Shown here one piece after another: positions 25,904 through 34,541 of a DNA stretch of 64,000 bases. The notes under the pieces were generated by a model. That model was given only the letters and a program-made list of their open reading frames with translations, ran no database searches and was not told where the DNA came from. Every line of letters starts with the position of its first letter. Position 1 is the stretch's first letter. The translations under genes and the position numbers were made by a program. This DNA comes from a bacterium D16-51. Its GTDB lineage: Bacteria; Bacillota; Clostridia; Lachnospirales; Lachnospiraceae. The DNA lies in contig RAYE01000006.1 of assembly GCA_003612285.1 (NCBI GenBank), forward strand, positions 52,486 through 116,485, given 5' to 3'.

Positions 25904-26080
25904 ATGCCAATTAACGAAAAAGAATACAACGGTTATCTTTTTGATCAATTGTCAATAGTTGAACGAATTGAAAAACAAGTTTTAACTGGTGATATGGAAA
26001 AGGCAAAAGAAGAGATTGAAACGCTGAAAAAAGAGATTAACCGCAAGTTATACCAAAAGCCACCATTAATCAGCGATTAA
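25904..26080 (+). CDS. 58-residue small protein upstream of the hydrogenase
   Basis: A perfect GGAGGTGA site lies 7 bases before the ATG. The product reads MPINEKEYNGYLFDQLSIVERIEK and continues with a charged helix ('MEKAKEEIETLKKEINRKL') that should form a coiled coil. No signal peptide or membrane segment is present. It lies 101 bases upstream of the [FeFe]-hydrogenase gene on the same strand. The strong ribosome site makes it credible despite its size. No family is recognised. Confidence 0.65.
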   Translation: MPINEKEYNGYLFDQLSIVERIEKQVLTGDMEKAKEEIETLKKEINRKLYQKPPLISD

Positions 26081-26181
26081 ATAGTAGTAGTCAGGGCGTA
26101 AGTTTATCATATAGCTTTCGCCCTCATTTTATATAGGAAGGCGGACAGTAACGATTAAGAGGCTCTGAGGGGAGGAAATGC

Positions 26182-27684
26182 ATGAGAGGGATTGACACAC
26201 AGACAAAGAAAATCAGGGGGAGAGTACTAGAAGAGGTTGCGCGCGCAGCGTTTCGCCCTGGTGATGTAAGCCATGAGATGGAGGAGATTCCATTTCGCAT
26301 TACGCCGGCGGACGACCCGCAGTACAGGGAAAGTATCTGGAGGGAACGTGCAATTGCTTCTGAACGGGTGCGTCTTGCGATGGGGCTGTCTTTGCGCCCT
26401 TTAGACAGGCCGGTTCATGTGACGGAAGGGTATGAAGACAGCAGCATTACAGAAAAATATTATGAGCCGCCGCTTATGCAGGTAATTCCATCTGCATGTG
26501 ACATGTGTGAGGATAATATAATAGAAGTAACAAATATGTGCCGTGGATGCGTCGCCCATCCATGTATGGAAGTCTGCCCGAAGGGGGCGGTATTTATGGA
26601 GAACGGCCATGCAAAAATTGACCAGGAACAATGTATTAAGTGTGGCAAATGTATTGCAATCTGTCCTTATCATGCAATCAGCAAAAGAATCCGTCCCTGT
26701 TCAGCGGCCTGTGGAATTGGGGCGATTGAAAGCGATGCGCATGGAAGGGCGAAAATTAATAATGAGAAATGTGTGTCCTGCGGGCAGTGCATGGCAAGCT
26801 GCCCATTTGGTGCAATTTCTGATAAATCTCAGATTTTTCAGCTTATCCGTTCGATTATCCAGGGTGGGGAAATTATTGCAGAAATTGCCCCGGCATTTGA
26901 AGGGCAGTTTGGGGAGGAGATTACGCCGGCGCAGATTAAGGAAGCGTTAAAGGACATTGGTTTTTCCCAAGTTTATGAGGTCGCGCTTGGGGCGGATATC
27001 GGGGCAGTGTCAGAGGCGCACCACTATGTAAAGGATGTTGTGAATGGGGAACTGCCATTTTTACTGACTTCCTGCTGCCCGGCATGGTCTATGCTTGCAA
27101 AGAAGTATTTTCCGGAGACGATTGGGAGTATTTCACAGGAACTGACGCCGATGGTTGCCACGGCGCGCAGCATTAAGAAAAAGCACCCGGACGCAAAAGT
27201 AGTGTTTATCGGGCCGTGTGCGGCAAAAAAACTGGAAGCATCCAGTGAGGAAATTCGGAGCGATGTAGATTTTGTAATTACGTTTGAGGAGTTAAAGGCA
27301 ATCTTTCAGGCAAAAGAAATTGATTTTAGCAATTATGAGCCTGGCCGTGCAATGCATGATGCGACAGGGGCAGGCAGGGGCTACGCTGTAGCGGGCGGGG
27401 TGGCCTGTGCCGTGGAGCAATGCATCCATGAATATTATCCTGGTACAGAAGTGCTGATTGAACATGCTGAGGGATTGGAAGAATGTAAAAAAATGCTTCT
27501 GCTTGCAAAAGCAGGGAAAAAGGACGGATGCATGATTGAGGGGATGGGATGCCCTGGCGGCTGTATTGCAGGCGTTGGGACAATTTTATCAATTCCAAAG
27601 GCGAAGCTTGCAGTGGAAAAATCCGTAAAAGAATCCACAGTGAAAGTCCCTCCAAAGGATTTGCTTGAAATTGAGCTGGATTAG
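26182..27684 (+). CDS. [FeFe]-hydrogenase, group-B-like
   Basis: Cytosolic iron-only hydrogenase of 500 residues that makes or uses H2 with ferredoxin. The N-terminal half has an unusual cysteine cluster (CDMCED..CRGC..HPCMEVCP) and [4Fe-4S] ferredoxin motifs (CIKCGKCIAICP, CVSCGQCMASCP). H-cluster motifs are TSCCPAW (296-302, Cys298/Cys299), GPCAAKK (Cys346) and GMGCPGGC (Cys457, Cys461). The TSCCPAW and MGCPGGC variants, instead of TSCCPGW and MACPGGC, point to the group B type. The ribosome site is GAGGGGAGG. A foldback element begins right after its stop. Confidence 0.9.
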   Translation: MRGIDTQTKKIRGRVLEEVARAAFRPGDVSHEMEEIPFRITPADDPQYRESIWRERAIASERVRLAMGLSLRPLDRPVHVTEGYEDSSITEKYYEPPLMQVIPSACDMCEDNIIEVTNMCRGCVAHPCMEVCPKGAVFMENGHAKIDQEQCIKCGKCIAICPYHAISKRIRPCSAACGIGAIESDAHGRAKINNEKCVSCGQCMASCPFGAISDKSQIFQLIRSIIQGGEIIAEIAPAFEGQFGEEITPAQIKEALKDIGFSQVYEVALGADIGAVSEAHHYVKDVVNGELPFLLTSCCPAWSMLAKKYFPETIGSISQELTPMVATARSIKKKHPDAKVVFIGPCAAKKLEASSEEIRSDVDFVITFEELKAIFQAKEIDFSNYEPGRAMHDATGAGRGYAVAGGVACAVEQCIHEYYPGTEVLIEHAEGLEECKKMLLLAKAGKKDGCMIEGMGCPGGCIAGVGTILSIPKAKLAVEKSVKESTVKVPPKDLLEIELD

Positions 27685-27920
27685 GGTGTGTTTGTAAATT
27701 AAATATTGCACAAATTTACTGCCCCCGGCAATTCCAAAATTTTACCAATGGCACCCCGCTTGCGCTTGGATGGGAAACACAGCGGTGCATAAAGCCCTAA
27801 AAAACAAGGCTCAAGCACCGGCGTCCCCATACAGCTGCCATATGGTAAAATTTTTGGAATTGCCAGGATAATATAATTTTTGTGCAATTTGAGATTTTAA
27901 AGGTAATTTTCAAACATGCT
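27685..27920. mobile_element. 236-bp foldback element after the hydrogenase gene
   Basis: The ends GTGTGTTTGtAAATT and AATTTTCAAACATGC are inverted repeats, and inside lies a longer inverted pair, GGCAATTCCAAAATTTTACCA / GGTAAAATTTTTGGAATTGCC. The whole unit can fold on itself. There is no coding capacity. Its ends are shared with shorter palindromes at 31573-31620, 32517-32580 and 62231-62283. Confidence 0.8.
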
Positions 27921-27991
27921 TTAGGATAGGAAGTGCATATGCTGTATCATGGAAAGTGCGTATGCAGGCACTAAAAGAAAGGGGAAGTTTT

Positions 27992-28807
27992 GTGGAAATT
28001 TTAAAAGCCATATTATTTGGGATTATTGAGGGGATTACGGAGTGGCTGCCGATTAGCAGCACCGGGCATATGATTTTGCTGGATGAGTTTATTGAACTTT
28101 CTATGTCAGAGGCGTTCAAAGAAATGTTTTTGGTCGTAATACAGTTAGGGGCTATTTTAGCGGTTGTTGTCTTATTCTGGAAGGAAATATGGCCGTTTAC
28201 AACACCGCAGAAGGGCTGGATTAGGAAAGATACCTTTTCTATGTGGTTTAAAATAGTTGTGGCTTGCATCCCTGCTGTTATCTTGGAATTTGCATTTGGC
28301 GATAAGATGGAGGAGCTTTTTTATAACTATCAGACTGTGGCGATTATGCTGATAACGGTTGGTATCCTCTTTATCCTGGTGGAACAGTGGAATCAGGGCA
28401 GGGAGGCAAAGATTGTGGGGATTGATGGAATCACTTATAAAACTGCGTTCCTGATAGGTGTGTTTCAGCTTGTAGCGGCGCTTTTCCCAGGGACTTCCCG
28501 TTCTGGAGCGACCATTATTGGCGGCCTTATCCTGGGGCTTTCCAGGACGGTGGCGGCAGAATTTACATTTTACCTGGCAGTTCCTGTCATGTTTGGGGCA
28601 AGTTTTTTAAAGCTTTTAAAGTTTGGTCTGCATTTTTCACCGATGGAACTTGGCGTGCTGCTTACCGGCATGGTTACGGCATTTTTGGTATCTGTATTTG
28701 TGATACGTTTCCTGATGGGATATATTAAAAAGCATGACTTTAAAGTGTTTGGCTGGTATCGGATTGTACTGGGTATTGTTGTGATTCTGGCATTTCTTAT
28801 TATGTAA
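27992..28807 (+). CDS. uppP: Undecaprenyl-diphosphatase
   Basis: Integral membrane enzyme (BacA family) that recycles undecaprenyl pyrophosphate, the lipid carrier of peptidoglycan and other envelope polymers. The GTG at 27992 is chosen for AGGGGAA and because the family starts just there (VEILKAILFGIIEGITEWLPISSTGHM); the ATG at 27956 is less likely. The two signature motifs are EGITEWLPISSTGH and 'PGTSRSGATIIGGLILGLSR'. It has 271 residues and about eight helices. It fits the nearby polysaccharide cluster functionally. Confidence 0.93.
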   Translation: MEILKAILFGIIEGITEWLPISSTGHMILLDEFIELSMSEAFKEMFLVVIQLGAILAVVVLFWKEIWPFTTPQKGWIRKDTFSMWFKIVVACIPAVILEFAFGDKMEELFYNYQTVAIMLITVGILFILVEQWNQGREAKIVGIDGITYKTAFLIGVFQLVAALFPGTSRSGATIIGGLILGLSRTVAAEFTFYLAVPVMFGASFLKLLKFGLHFSPMELGVLLTGMVTAFLVSVFVIRFLMGYIKKHDFKVFGWYRIVLGIVVILAFLIM

Positions 28808-28922
28808 TAGATGTGGACGTCTCCAGCTATTACCAGTTAACACAGAAGGCAAAAAGTGTTAAAATAGATTTATAGAACAGGCAGCGCAAAGGACAAAGAA
28901 TGGTTGATAGGAAGCACGGAAG

Positions 28923-29918
28923 ATGATGGAAAGAATTCGTATTATTTGGAAGAAACGGAAAAAGCTGATTTTGATGATACTGGCATGTCTTTTTGCCAGT
29001 TATTTTTTGCTGGTTAATTTTTTAGTCAGCGCGGCGTTAGTCCCTTCATTTATGGAAAAGCTGGAGGCATTTGACCGGATTACAACGGAAAGTTATGCGA
29101 TGCAGGTCCATACAAGCGACATAAAGACAAGGCACAAGCAGACCAGGGACAAGACAAAGGAATGGTATACAGAGGTAAAACGCCAAAAGATGGTAAAGGA
29201 ATCTTCAGATGGATATTCTCTGGTGGCAGAGCGGTTTATTGCGAAAAAGGACAGCCATAAATGGGTATTGCTGCTTCATGGATATACAGGCTGGAAAGAG
29301 GAGATGTATCCATTTGCCTGCTGGTACTATGAGCGTGGATTCCATGTAGTAGTACCTGATTTAAGATGCCAGGGGGAAAGCGAAGGTGATTTTATTGGAA
29401 TGGGCTGGACAGACCACTTTGACGGGATGCTTTGGATAGACTATATTTTATCACAGGACAGCAGCGCAGAAATTGTAATCCATGGGCAATCTATGGGAGC
29501 GGCGGCAGCCCTGATGATAGCAGGCGCGGATCCGCCTGAAAATGTGAAAATGGCAGTCTCTGACTGCGCATATACAGATGCATATTCTATGTTTGGGGAA
29601 AAAATCAAGGAATGGTTTTCACTTCCTGCTTTTCCTATTGTAGATACAGCACGCCTGCTTTTAAAACTGCGGGGAGGTTATGATTTAAAAGATGCGTCTG
29701 CCATCAATGCGGTGAAGAAAAGTACCGTTCCTATCTTATTTATCCATGGAGACCAGGACGCAATGGTTTCTGTCCGGATGGCAAAGGAGTTGTACCGGGC
29801 GGCAGATTGTGAGAAGGAACTTTTGATTGTGGAGGGCGCCGGACATGCCCAATCGCAGGATAAAGACCCGGAGGCATATTTCGGGGCAATTCGTACATAT
29901 CTTGATAAATATACTTGA
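28923..29918 (+). CDS. Membrane-anchored alpha/beta hydrolase
   Basis: 331 residues. An N-terminal membrane helix (about 15-38) anchors an extracellular alpha/beta-hydrolase domain. The nucleophile elbow is 'HGQSMGAAAA', the acid lies in 'FIHGDQDAMV' and the base in 'GAGHAQS'; the oxyanion loop is 'LLHGYTGWKEEM'. It resembles the YqkD/FrsA-like hydrolases of Firmicutes. The substrate is unknown. AGGAAG lies 8 bases before the first of two adjacent ATGs. Confidence 0.85.
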   Translation: MMERIRIIWKKRKKLILMILACLFASYFLLVNFLVSAALVPSFMEKLEAFDRITTESYAMQVHTSDIKTRHKQTRDKTKEWYTEVKRQKMVKESSDGYSLVAERFIAKKDSHKWVLLLHGYTGWKEEMYPFACWYYERGFHVVVPDLRCQGESEGDFIGMGWTDHFDGMLWIDYILSQDSSAEIVIHGQSMGAAAALMIAGADPPENVKMAVSDCAYTDAYSMFGEKIKEWFSLPAFPIVDTARLLLKLRGGYDLKDASAINAVKKSTVPILFIHGDQDAMVSVRMAKELYRAADCEKELLIVEGAGHAQSQDKDPEAYFGAIRTYLDKYT

Positions 29919-29992
29919 CAGAAGCAGTAAAAACGCTTATCCTATAAATGTTAGTGGGGAAACCTGCTACCCTTTTTTCAATTCATACCTAA

Positions 29993-30022
29993 GGCATCCT
30001 GTACCCGCAGGATGCCCCCTTT
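29993..30022 (+). terminator. Terminator after the hydrolase gene
   Basis: GGCATCCTG and CAGGATGCC form a 9-bp stem, with CCCTTT after it; the T-tract is short. Confidence 0.7.
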
Positions 30023-30151
30023 AACTTTACGGGGGATTATAGGGGATTGAAGCAGATGGAAAAAACTACTGTCATTATGGCAGCATGGAAAGATTGACAT
30101 TATGCCTGTTTAGGATTAAGATAAGAACATGAGAGATAAGGAGGAAATCCT

Positions 30152-30916
30152 ATGGAATTTGAGAGAATTGGGAAAAATACAGTACAGTGCCACATGACAG
30201 TGGAGGAGATGAATGATTATGGATTGCGCATAGAAGACTTTTTTACAAACCAAGAGAAGTCCCGCAATTTCCTGGAACAGCTGGTAGAACGTGCTGAGGA
30301 AGAGATTGGCTATGAAGTGGAGACAGGAATGATTTCCATGCAGTTAATGCGGATGCCGGATGATTCTTTGGTTATCACATTTTCAGACAGGGGGGAAGAC
30401 GGGCTGCATAATATGCTAAACCAGCTCCAGAACCTTGCTGGTATGCTGGATGAAGGCACTGCAGAATCAATTGTAGATGCAATGTCCAGGGAAGTCGGAG
30501 GAACTTCCGAAGAAATATACGATGAAGAGGATCTCCAGGAAGCGGGGGAAAATACACAGCGTACATATCCGAAAAGAAGGGAAACAAAGCAGCAGGGGAA
30601 GCAGAGGAAAAATATTGTATCATCCAGGGTTTACCGCTTTGAAGGCCTTGACATACTTGAAAATTTTGCCTGCACACTACAGATTGAAAAAAGTATTTCC
30701 AGCAGGTTATATAAGAACAAAGCGGGAGGCGAGTGGTATCTTCTGGTGAAAAAAGGAAAGCTGAAGCTGGAGGAATACCAGGCGGTCTGCCAGCAGCTTT
30801 CAGAGTATGGCATGCTTTGTATGAAACAGCCTTTTATGGAGCAGTACTGCAAAGAGCATTATGATTGTGTGATTGGGAAGCAGGCTCTGCGTGTGATTAA
30901 AGAATATGCCAGTTAG
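30152..30916 (+). CDS. mecA: MecA-family adaptor protein
   Basis: Adaptor that delivers substrates to the ClpCP protease. 254 residues, with the typical start 'MEFERIGKNTVQCHMTVEEMNDYGLRIEDFFTNQEKSRNFLEQLVERAEEEIGYEVETGMISMQ', split here only by its length, then a charged linker (about 115-155) and a C-terminal ClpC-binding domain ('YRFEGLDILENFACTLQ..SRLYKNKAGGEWYLLVKKG'). AAGGAGG precedes the ATG. It is 12 bases upstream of a signal-peptidase-like gene and heads an envelope/housekeeping operon. Confidence 0.88.
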   Translation: MEFERIGKNTVQCHMTVEEMNDYGLRIEDFFTNQEKSRNFLEQLVERAEEEIGYEVETGMISMQLMRMPDDSLVITFSDRGEDGLHNMLNQLQNLAGMLDEGTAESIVDAMSREVGGTSEEIYDEEDLQEAGENTQRTYPKRRETKQQGKQRKNIVSSRVYRFEGLDILENFACTLQIEKSISSRLYKNKAGGEWYLLVKKGKLKLEEYQAVCQQLSEYGMLCMKQPFMEQYCKEHYDCVIGKQALRVIKEYAS

Positions 30917-30928
30917 GAGAACCTCTGA

Positions 30929-31570
30929 ATGAAATACGATTTTGATTTGGAAAACCGGAAAGAAGCAAGGAAGCATCTTGTGAAAATGATCCTGATAACA
31001 TTAGTAGAGGTTCTGGTTGTTGTTTTTGCTGCTTTTGCCATAACGCATTATGGGATGGAGACATTTACTGTTTCCGGGCAGTATATGAGCCCTACGCTGG
31101 AAAATGGAGATAAGATTCTGGTAAACAAATTATCGTTTCATATACATTCGATTAAACGGAATGATGTAGTAATCGTACAGCAGAGTGGTTCAGAGCATAA
31201 TTACTATACGGTGGAACGTGTTATCGGTCTTCCCGGGGAAGAGGTGCAGATTCGGGAAGGCAGAGTTTATATCAATGGAAAGAAATTGAAAGAATCCTAT
31301 GATTTTCCTAAAATGGAGAATGGCGGGCTGGCTATGGAGCCGGTTATATTAGAAGATGAGGAGTATTTTGTTCTGTGCGACAACCGGAATAATGGGGAGG
31401 ACAGCCGGAATGCCAATGTTGGGAATATCGCAGAAGAAGATATTGTGGGTAAGGCATGGGTAAGGATGAATACCATTGAATTTATCAGCCATTTGGATGG
31501 TTTTTCAAAGGAAAAAGAGTCCCCGAAGCCAGATGCAGAAACAGCATCCCCGGCAGCAAAAAAGGAATAG
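30929..31570 (+). CDS. Signal peptidase I-like protein lacking the catalytic Ser and Lys
   Basis: 213 residues with an N-terminal membrane helix (about 20-42) and a complete signal peptidase I fold. The catalytic box reads VSGQYMSPTLENGD: the serine that must precede Met is Tyr52. The lysine box reads YYTVERVIGLPGEE: the general base is Glu96. The fold-defining box E is kept as 'LCDNRNNGEDSRNANVG'. Both changes are clear in the DNA (tat; gaa). The paralogue 1.7 kb downstream has normal Ser and Lys. It is therefore predicted to be inactive and may act as a regulator or scaffold; Ser54 is misplaced for catalysis. An inverted repeat starts right after the stop. Confidence 0.85.
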   Translation: MKYDFDLENRKEARKHLVKMILITLVEVLVVVFAAFAITHYGMETFTVSGQYMSPTLENGDKILVNKLSFHIHSIKRNDVVIVQQSGSEHNYYTVERVIGLPGEEVQIREGRVYINGKKLKESYDFPKMENGGLAMEPVILEDEEYFVLCDNRNNGEDSRNANVGNIAEEDIVGKAWVRMNTIEFISHLDGFSKEKESPKPDAETASPAAKKE

Positions 31571-31572
31571 GG

Positions 31573-31620
31573 TGCATTTGAAAATTTTTTCCTGGAGGCA
31601 GGAATGGATTTTCAAATGCA
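31573..31620. repeat. Palindromic element after the pseudo-signal peptidase
   Basis: TGCATTTGAAAAT and ATTTTCAAATGCA are perfect 13-bp arms; inside is a second stem TTCCTG gagg CAGGAA. The ends match the TTTGAAAATT family seen after hydA, ylqF and the DUF4317 gene. Confidence 0.75.
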
Positions 31621-31672
31621 TTTTAGAAAGTAAGGAACTATTAAATCTTAACAGTTCTTAAAGAGGTGGTTT

Positions 31673-32521
31673 ATGCAATTTCAGTGGTATCCTGGGCATA
31701 TGACGAAAGCAAAACGTGCTATGCAGGAGGATTTGAAGCTAATAGACGTCATAGTGGAGTTAGTCGATGCAAGGGTGCCGTTTAGCAGCAAGAATCCTGA
31801 TATTGACCAGATGGCGAATGGAAAGTCCCGTGTAATCCTGCTGAATAAATATGACTTAGCGGATGATAAAAAAACGCAGATGTGGATGGATTATTATGAG
31901 GAAAAAGGTTATTTTGTAACAAAAGTTAATTCTAAAAATGGGACTGGCGTAAAGGCAGTACAGGATATTATCCGGCAGGCATGCCAGGAGAAAATAGAGC
32001 GCGACAGGAAACGTGGGATTTTAAACCGCCCTGTCCGTGCCATGATTGTGGGAATCCCCAATGTTGGGAAATCTACGTTTATAAATAGTTTTGCAAAGAA
32101 AGCATGTACGAAAACAGGCAATAAACCTGGTGTAACAAAAGGAAAACAGTGGATTCGCCTGAATAAAAATGTAGAGCTTTTGGATACGCCGGGAATTTTG
32201 TGGCCGAAGTTTGAGGATCAGAAAATAGGGCTTCGCCTGGCATATATTGGTTCTATTAAGGATGAATTGTTTAATATATATGAATTAAGCTTATTATTAT
32301 TAGAATATCTGCATGGCTATTACCCTGGGGCAGTTTCTTCTTTTTATCAGATAGAGCAGGAAGAAGACTGTGCAAAGCAGCTGGAGCTGATTGCAGTCAG
32401 AAGGGGATGTATGAAGGCAGGCGGGCTTTATGATTTGGATAAAGCTGCTAAATGCCTGGTGGATGATTTCCGTGCCGGGAAACTGGGGAAGATTAGCCTG
32501 GAAATCCCAGAGCATATTTGA
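31673..32521 (+). CDS. ylqF: Ribosome biogenesis GTPase YlqF/RbgA
   Basis: Cytosolic GTPase that helps mature the 50S ribosomal subunit. 282 residues with circularly permuted G motifs: G4 NKYDL first, then G1 'GIPNVGKST', G2 'GVTKGKQW' and G3 'DTPGILWP'. The start MQFQWYPGHMTKAKR is the family hallmark; the site is AGAGGTGG. The TGA stop lies inside the first arm of a palindromic element (TTTGAAAATT), so the exact C-terminus may have been set by that insertion. Confidence 0.94.
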   Translation: MQFQWYPGHMTKAKRAMQEDLKLIDVIVELVDARVPFSSKNPDIDQMANGKSRVILLNKYDLADDKKTQMWMDYYEEKGYFVTKVNSKNGTGVKAVQDIIRQACQEKIERDRKRGILNRPVRAMIVGIPNVGKSTFINSFAKKACTKTGNKPGVTKGKQWIRLNKNVELLDTPGILWPKFEDQKIGLRLAYIGSIKDELFNIYELSLLLLEYLHGYYPGAVSSFYQIEQEEDCAKQLELIAVRRGCMKAGGLYDLDKAAKCLVDDFRAGKLGKISLEIPEHI

Positions 32522-32580
32522 AAATTCATTCTCACAAGGTGTGAAATATATTTTGTAAAAAGTAATTTTCAAACACGCTC
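32517..32580. repeat. Palindromic element at the ylqF stop codon
   Basis: TTTGAAAATTCATTCT opens and AATTTTCAAACACGCTC closes the element; GTGAAATATATTTTG lies between. The first 16 bases are identical to the start of the element at 62238. Confidence 0.75.
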
Positions 32581-32601
32581 TGGAGAAGAATGAGGATTTG
32601 T

Positions 32602-33351
32602 ATGTATGATAAAGAAGAGGTAGAAGACAGCCTGGAGTTTTGCAGGATTGCAAAACAATATTATGGTAACGATGCAAACGAAGAGGAAGCAGAAGCCGCC
32701 GCAAGGAAGAAGTCTGCTTCCTCGCTTAGGATGCTGGATAATGGTTTTTCTAATCCAGATACAGAGGACTGGAGCCGCCCGACTTCAGAAAGTACAGGGC
32801 TGCGTCTGGTAAATAATATTCTGGTTCTGGGAGCCTGTATTTTTCTTGCTTATTTCATTGCGTCGGCTGTAACGCATTATGTTGCCCATCAGACATGGGT
32901 TGAGGGGGATTCTATGGAACCGACTCTGTCAGACGGGGATTCTATTATTATTCAAAAAGTCAGTTATTATTTTGGAGACCCAGAGCGTTATGATGTAGTT
33001 GTTTTTCCAATTACAGGGATGGATTCCTCTGGCAAAAATGTCGATACTTATTATGTAAAGCGTGTAGTTGGGCTGCCAGGCGAAACGGTACAGATTAAAA
33101 ATGGGAAAGTTTATATTAATGATAAGCCGTTAAAAGACGATAAATATTGCCTGTCTGAAATTTTAGACGGCGGCAATGCAGCAATCCCGATTATTTTGGA
33201 AGATGATGAATATTTTGTCCTGGGGGACAACCGGAATATGAGTACAGACAGCCGCAGCGATTTTGTGGGGCTGGTTCACAGAAAAGATATTATTGGGGAG
33301 GTATTGATGCGTATTTGGCCATTTTCCCATTTTGGACTGATTCCGGGATAA
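32602..33351 (+). CDS. lepB: Signal peptidase I
   Basis: Removes signal peptides from secreted proteins. The ATG at 32602 follows GAGGA; an in-frame ATG at 32590 is an alternative. 249 residues with an acidic cytosolic N-terminus of about 70 residues, one membrane helix (about 75-95) and all boxes: 'EGDSMEPTLSDGD' with nucleophile Ser104, 'YYVKRVVGLPGE' with Lys153, and 'LGDNRNMSTDSRSDFVG'. It is the intact counterpart of the degenerate paralogue at 30.9 kb and lies directly upstream of rnhB, a common arrangement in Clostridia. Confidence 0.94.
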   Translation: MYDKEEVEDSLEFCRIAKQYYGNDANEEEAEAAARKKSASSLRMLDNGFSNPDTEDWSRPTSESTGLRLVNNILVLGACIFLAYFIASAVTHYVAHQTWVEGDSMEPTLSDGDSIIIQKVSYYFGDPERYDVVVFPITGMDSSGKNVDTYYVKRVVGLPGETVQIKNGKVYINDKPLKDDKYCLSEILDGGNAAIPIILEDDEYFVLGDNRNMSTDSRSDFVGLVHRKDIIGEVLMRIWPFSHFGLIPG

Positions 33352-33375
33352 CAGAAGATGGATTGGAGAGGCGAC

Positions 33376-34137
33376 ATGGCAAAGGCAATTTATGAGATTA
33401 AAGAGGAGCTTGCGCAGGCTTCCTGGGAACAGAGAAAGCTGCTTTTAACAGAATATGGAAAAGATTCCCGCAAAGGAGTGCAGAACCTGGTTGCCCAGTA
33501 CCGTAAGCGCGCAAAGGCATTGTTCCTGGAGCTGGAGCGTCTGGATGGGATGCGTGTTTTTGAGAAGAAGTACAGCCTGCAGTATCCGCAGATTTGCGGG
33601 ATTGATGAAGCTGGCAGAGGGCCGCTTGCCGGGCCGGTTGTAGCGGGAGCCTGTATTTTGCCGGAAGACGCCCAGATTCTGTATCTGAATGATTCTAAAA
33701 AACTAAGCGCTAAAAAGAGAGAACTGTTATATGATGAAATCTGTGAAAAGGCGGTGGCATACAGTATAGGGATTGCATCTCCACAGAGGATTGATAAAAT
33801 TAACATTTTACAGGCGACATATGAGGCGATGCAGCAGGCAGTTGCAGGACTATCGGTAACGCCTGATTTACTGCTGGTGGATGCGGTAAGGATTCCTGAT
33901 GTGCCGATGAAACAGGTGGGGATTGTGCAGGGGGATGCAAAGAGTGTTTCGATTGCTGCAGCCAGCATATTGGCGAAAGTTACGAGGGACAGGATGATGT
34001 TAGAGCTGGATTCTGCTTATCCAGAGTATGGTTTTGCAAAACACAAAGGGTATGGTTCTGCAATGCATATCCAGGCAATTAAGAAATATGGGCCGTCTCC
34101 TATCCACAGAAAGACATTTATTAAAAATTTTGTATAG
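33376..34137 (+). CDS. rnhB: Ribonuclease HII
   Basis: Cleaves RNA in RNA-DNA hybrids and removes single ribonucleotides. The ATG at 33376 follows GGAGAGG; ATG 33358 is less good. 253 residues: an N-terminal helical extension of about 70 residues, as in Bacillus RnhB, then the catalytic domain with '[18 protein letters not shown]', '[13 protein letters not shown]' and 'LLVDAVR', which together supply the acidic metal-binding residues. Typical motif '[23 protein letters not shown]' is present. Confidence 0.95.
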   Translation: MAKAIYEIKEELAQASWEQRKLLLTEYGKDSRKGVQNLVAQYRKRAKALFLELERLDGMRVFEKKYSLQYPQICGIDEAGRGPLAGPVVAGACILPEDAQILYLNDSKKLSAKKRELLYDEICEKAVAYSIGIASPQRIDKINILQATYEAMQQAVAGLSVTPDLLLVDAVRIPDVPMKQVGIVQGDAKSVSIAAASILAKVTRDRMMLELDSAYPEYGFAKHKGYGSAMHIQAIKKYGPSPIHRKTFIKNFV

Positions 34138-34181
34138 CGCTGCTACGGATTATGCAGCCGATTGGGAAAGGGGTAGTTCTT

Positions 34182-34541
34182 ATGGGTGATATGGGAAAGA
34201 ACAGCCAGGGGCATGACAGGGGAAATCCTGATATGGATAAATCAGCAATTGCGTTGGAATATGAAACAGGGGATGTTGCCCCGAAGGTAATTGCAAGCGG
34301 TAAGGGATATCTTGCTGAAAAAATTATTTCAGCAGCCGGTGAGCATGATATTCCTGTGCATAAGGATGCGAAGCTGGCAAAAAACCTGGCAGAGCTGGAA
34401 ATTGGTGAATATATCCCAAAAGAGCTGTACCAGGTTGTTGCGGAAGTTCTTGTCTATGTAGATGCCATGGATAAGATTAAAGGCAAAGTAATGAATAAAG
34501 CCCAGAACTTAAATGGCACAAATAAGCATAAGAAGCTTTAG
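34182..34541 (+). CDS. FlhB C-terminal-domain-like protein (YlqH type)
   Basis: 119 residues resembling only the cytosolic tail of the flagellar export switch FlhB: 'AIALEYETGDVAPKVIASGKGYLAEKIISAAGEHDIPVHKD' and 'LAELEIGEYIPKELYQVVAEVLVYV'. The NPTH autocleavage loop and membrane part are absent. The ATG at 34182 is set by AAAGGGG. The family is known from rnhB-linked operons in Firmicutes (ylqH in Bacillus). Its 3' end overlaps the converging glycosyltransferase gene by 33 bases. Confidence 0.85.
   Translation: MGDMGKNSQGHDRGNPDMDKSAIALEYETGDVAPKVIASGKGYLAEKIISAAGEHDIPVHKDAKLAKNLAELEIGEYIPKELYQVVAEVLVYVDAMDKIKGKVMNKAQNLNGTNKHKKL

Noticed and set aside
26543..26950. 135-residue plus-strand frame within the hydrogenase gene
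   Set aside because: An out-of-frame shadow; the hydrogenase frame carries all the cluster-binding motifs without a break.
29919..30151. Possible riboswitch before mecA
   Set aside because: Only a terminator hairpin for the preceding gene is clear; no known aptamer core is recognisable.
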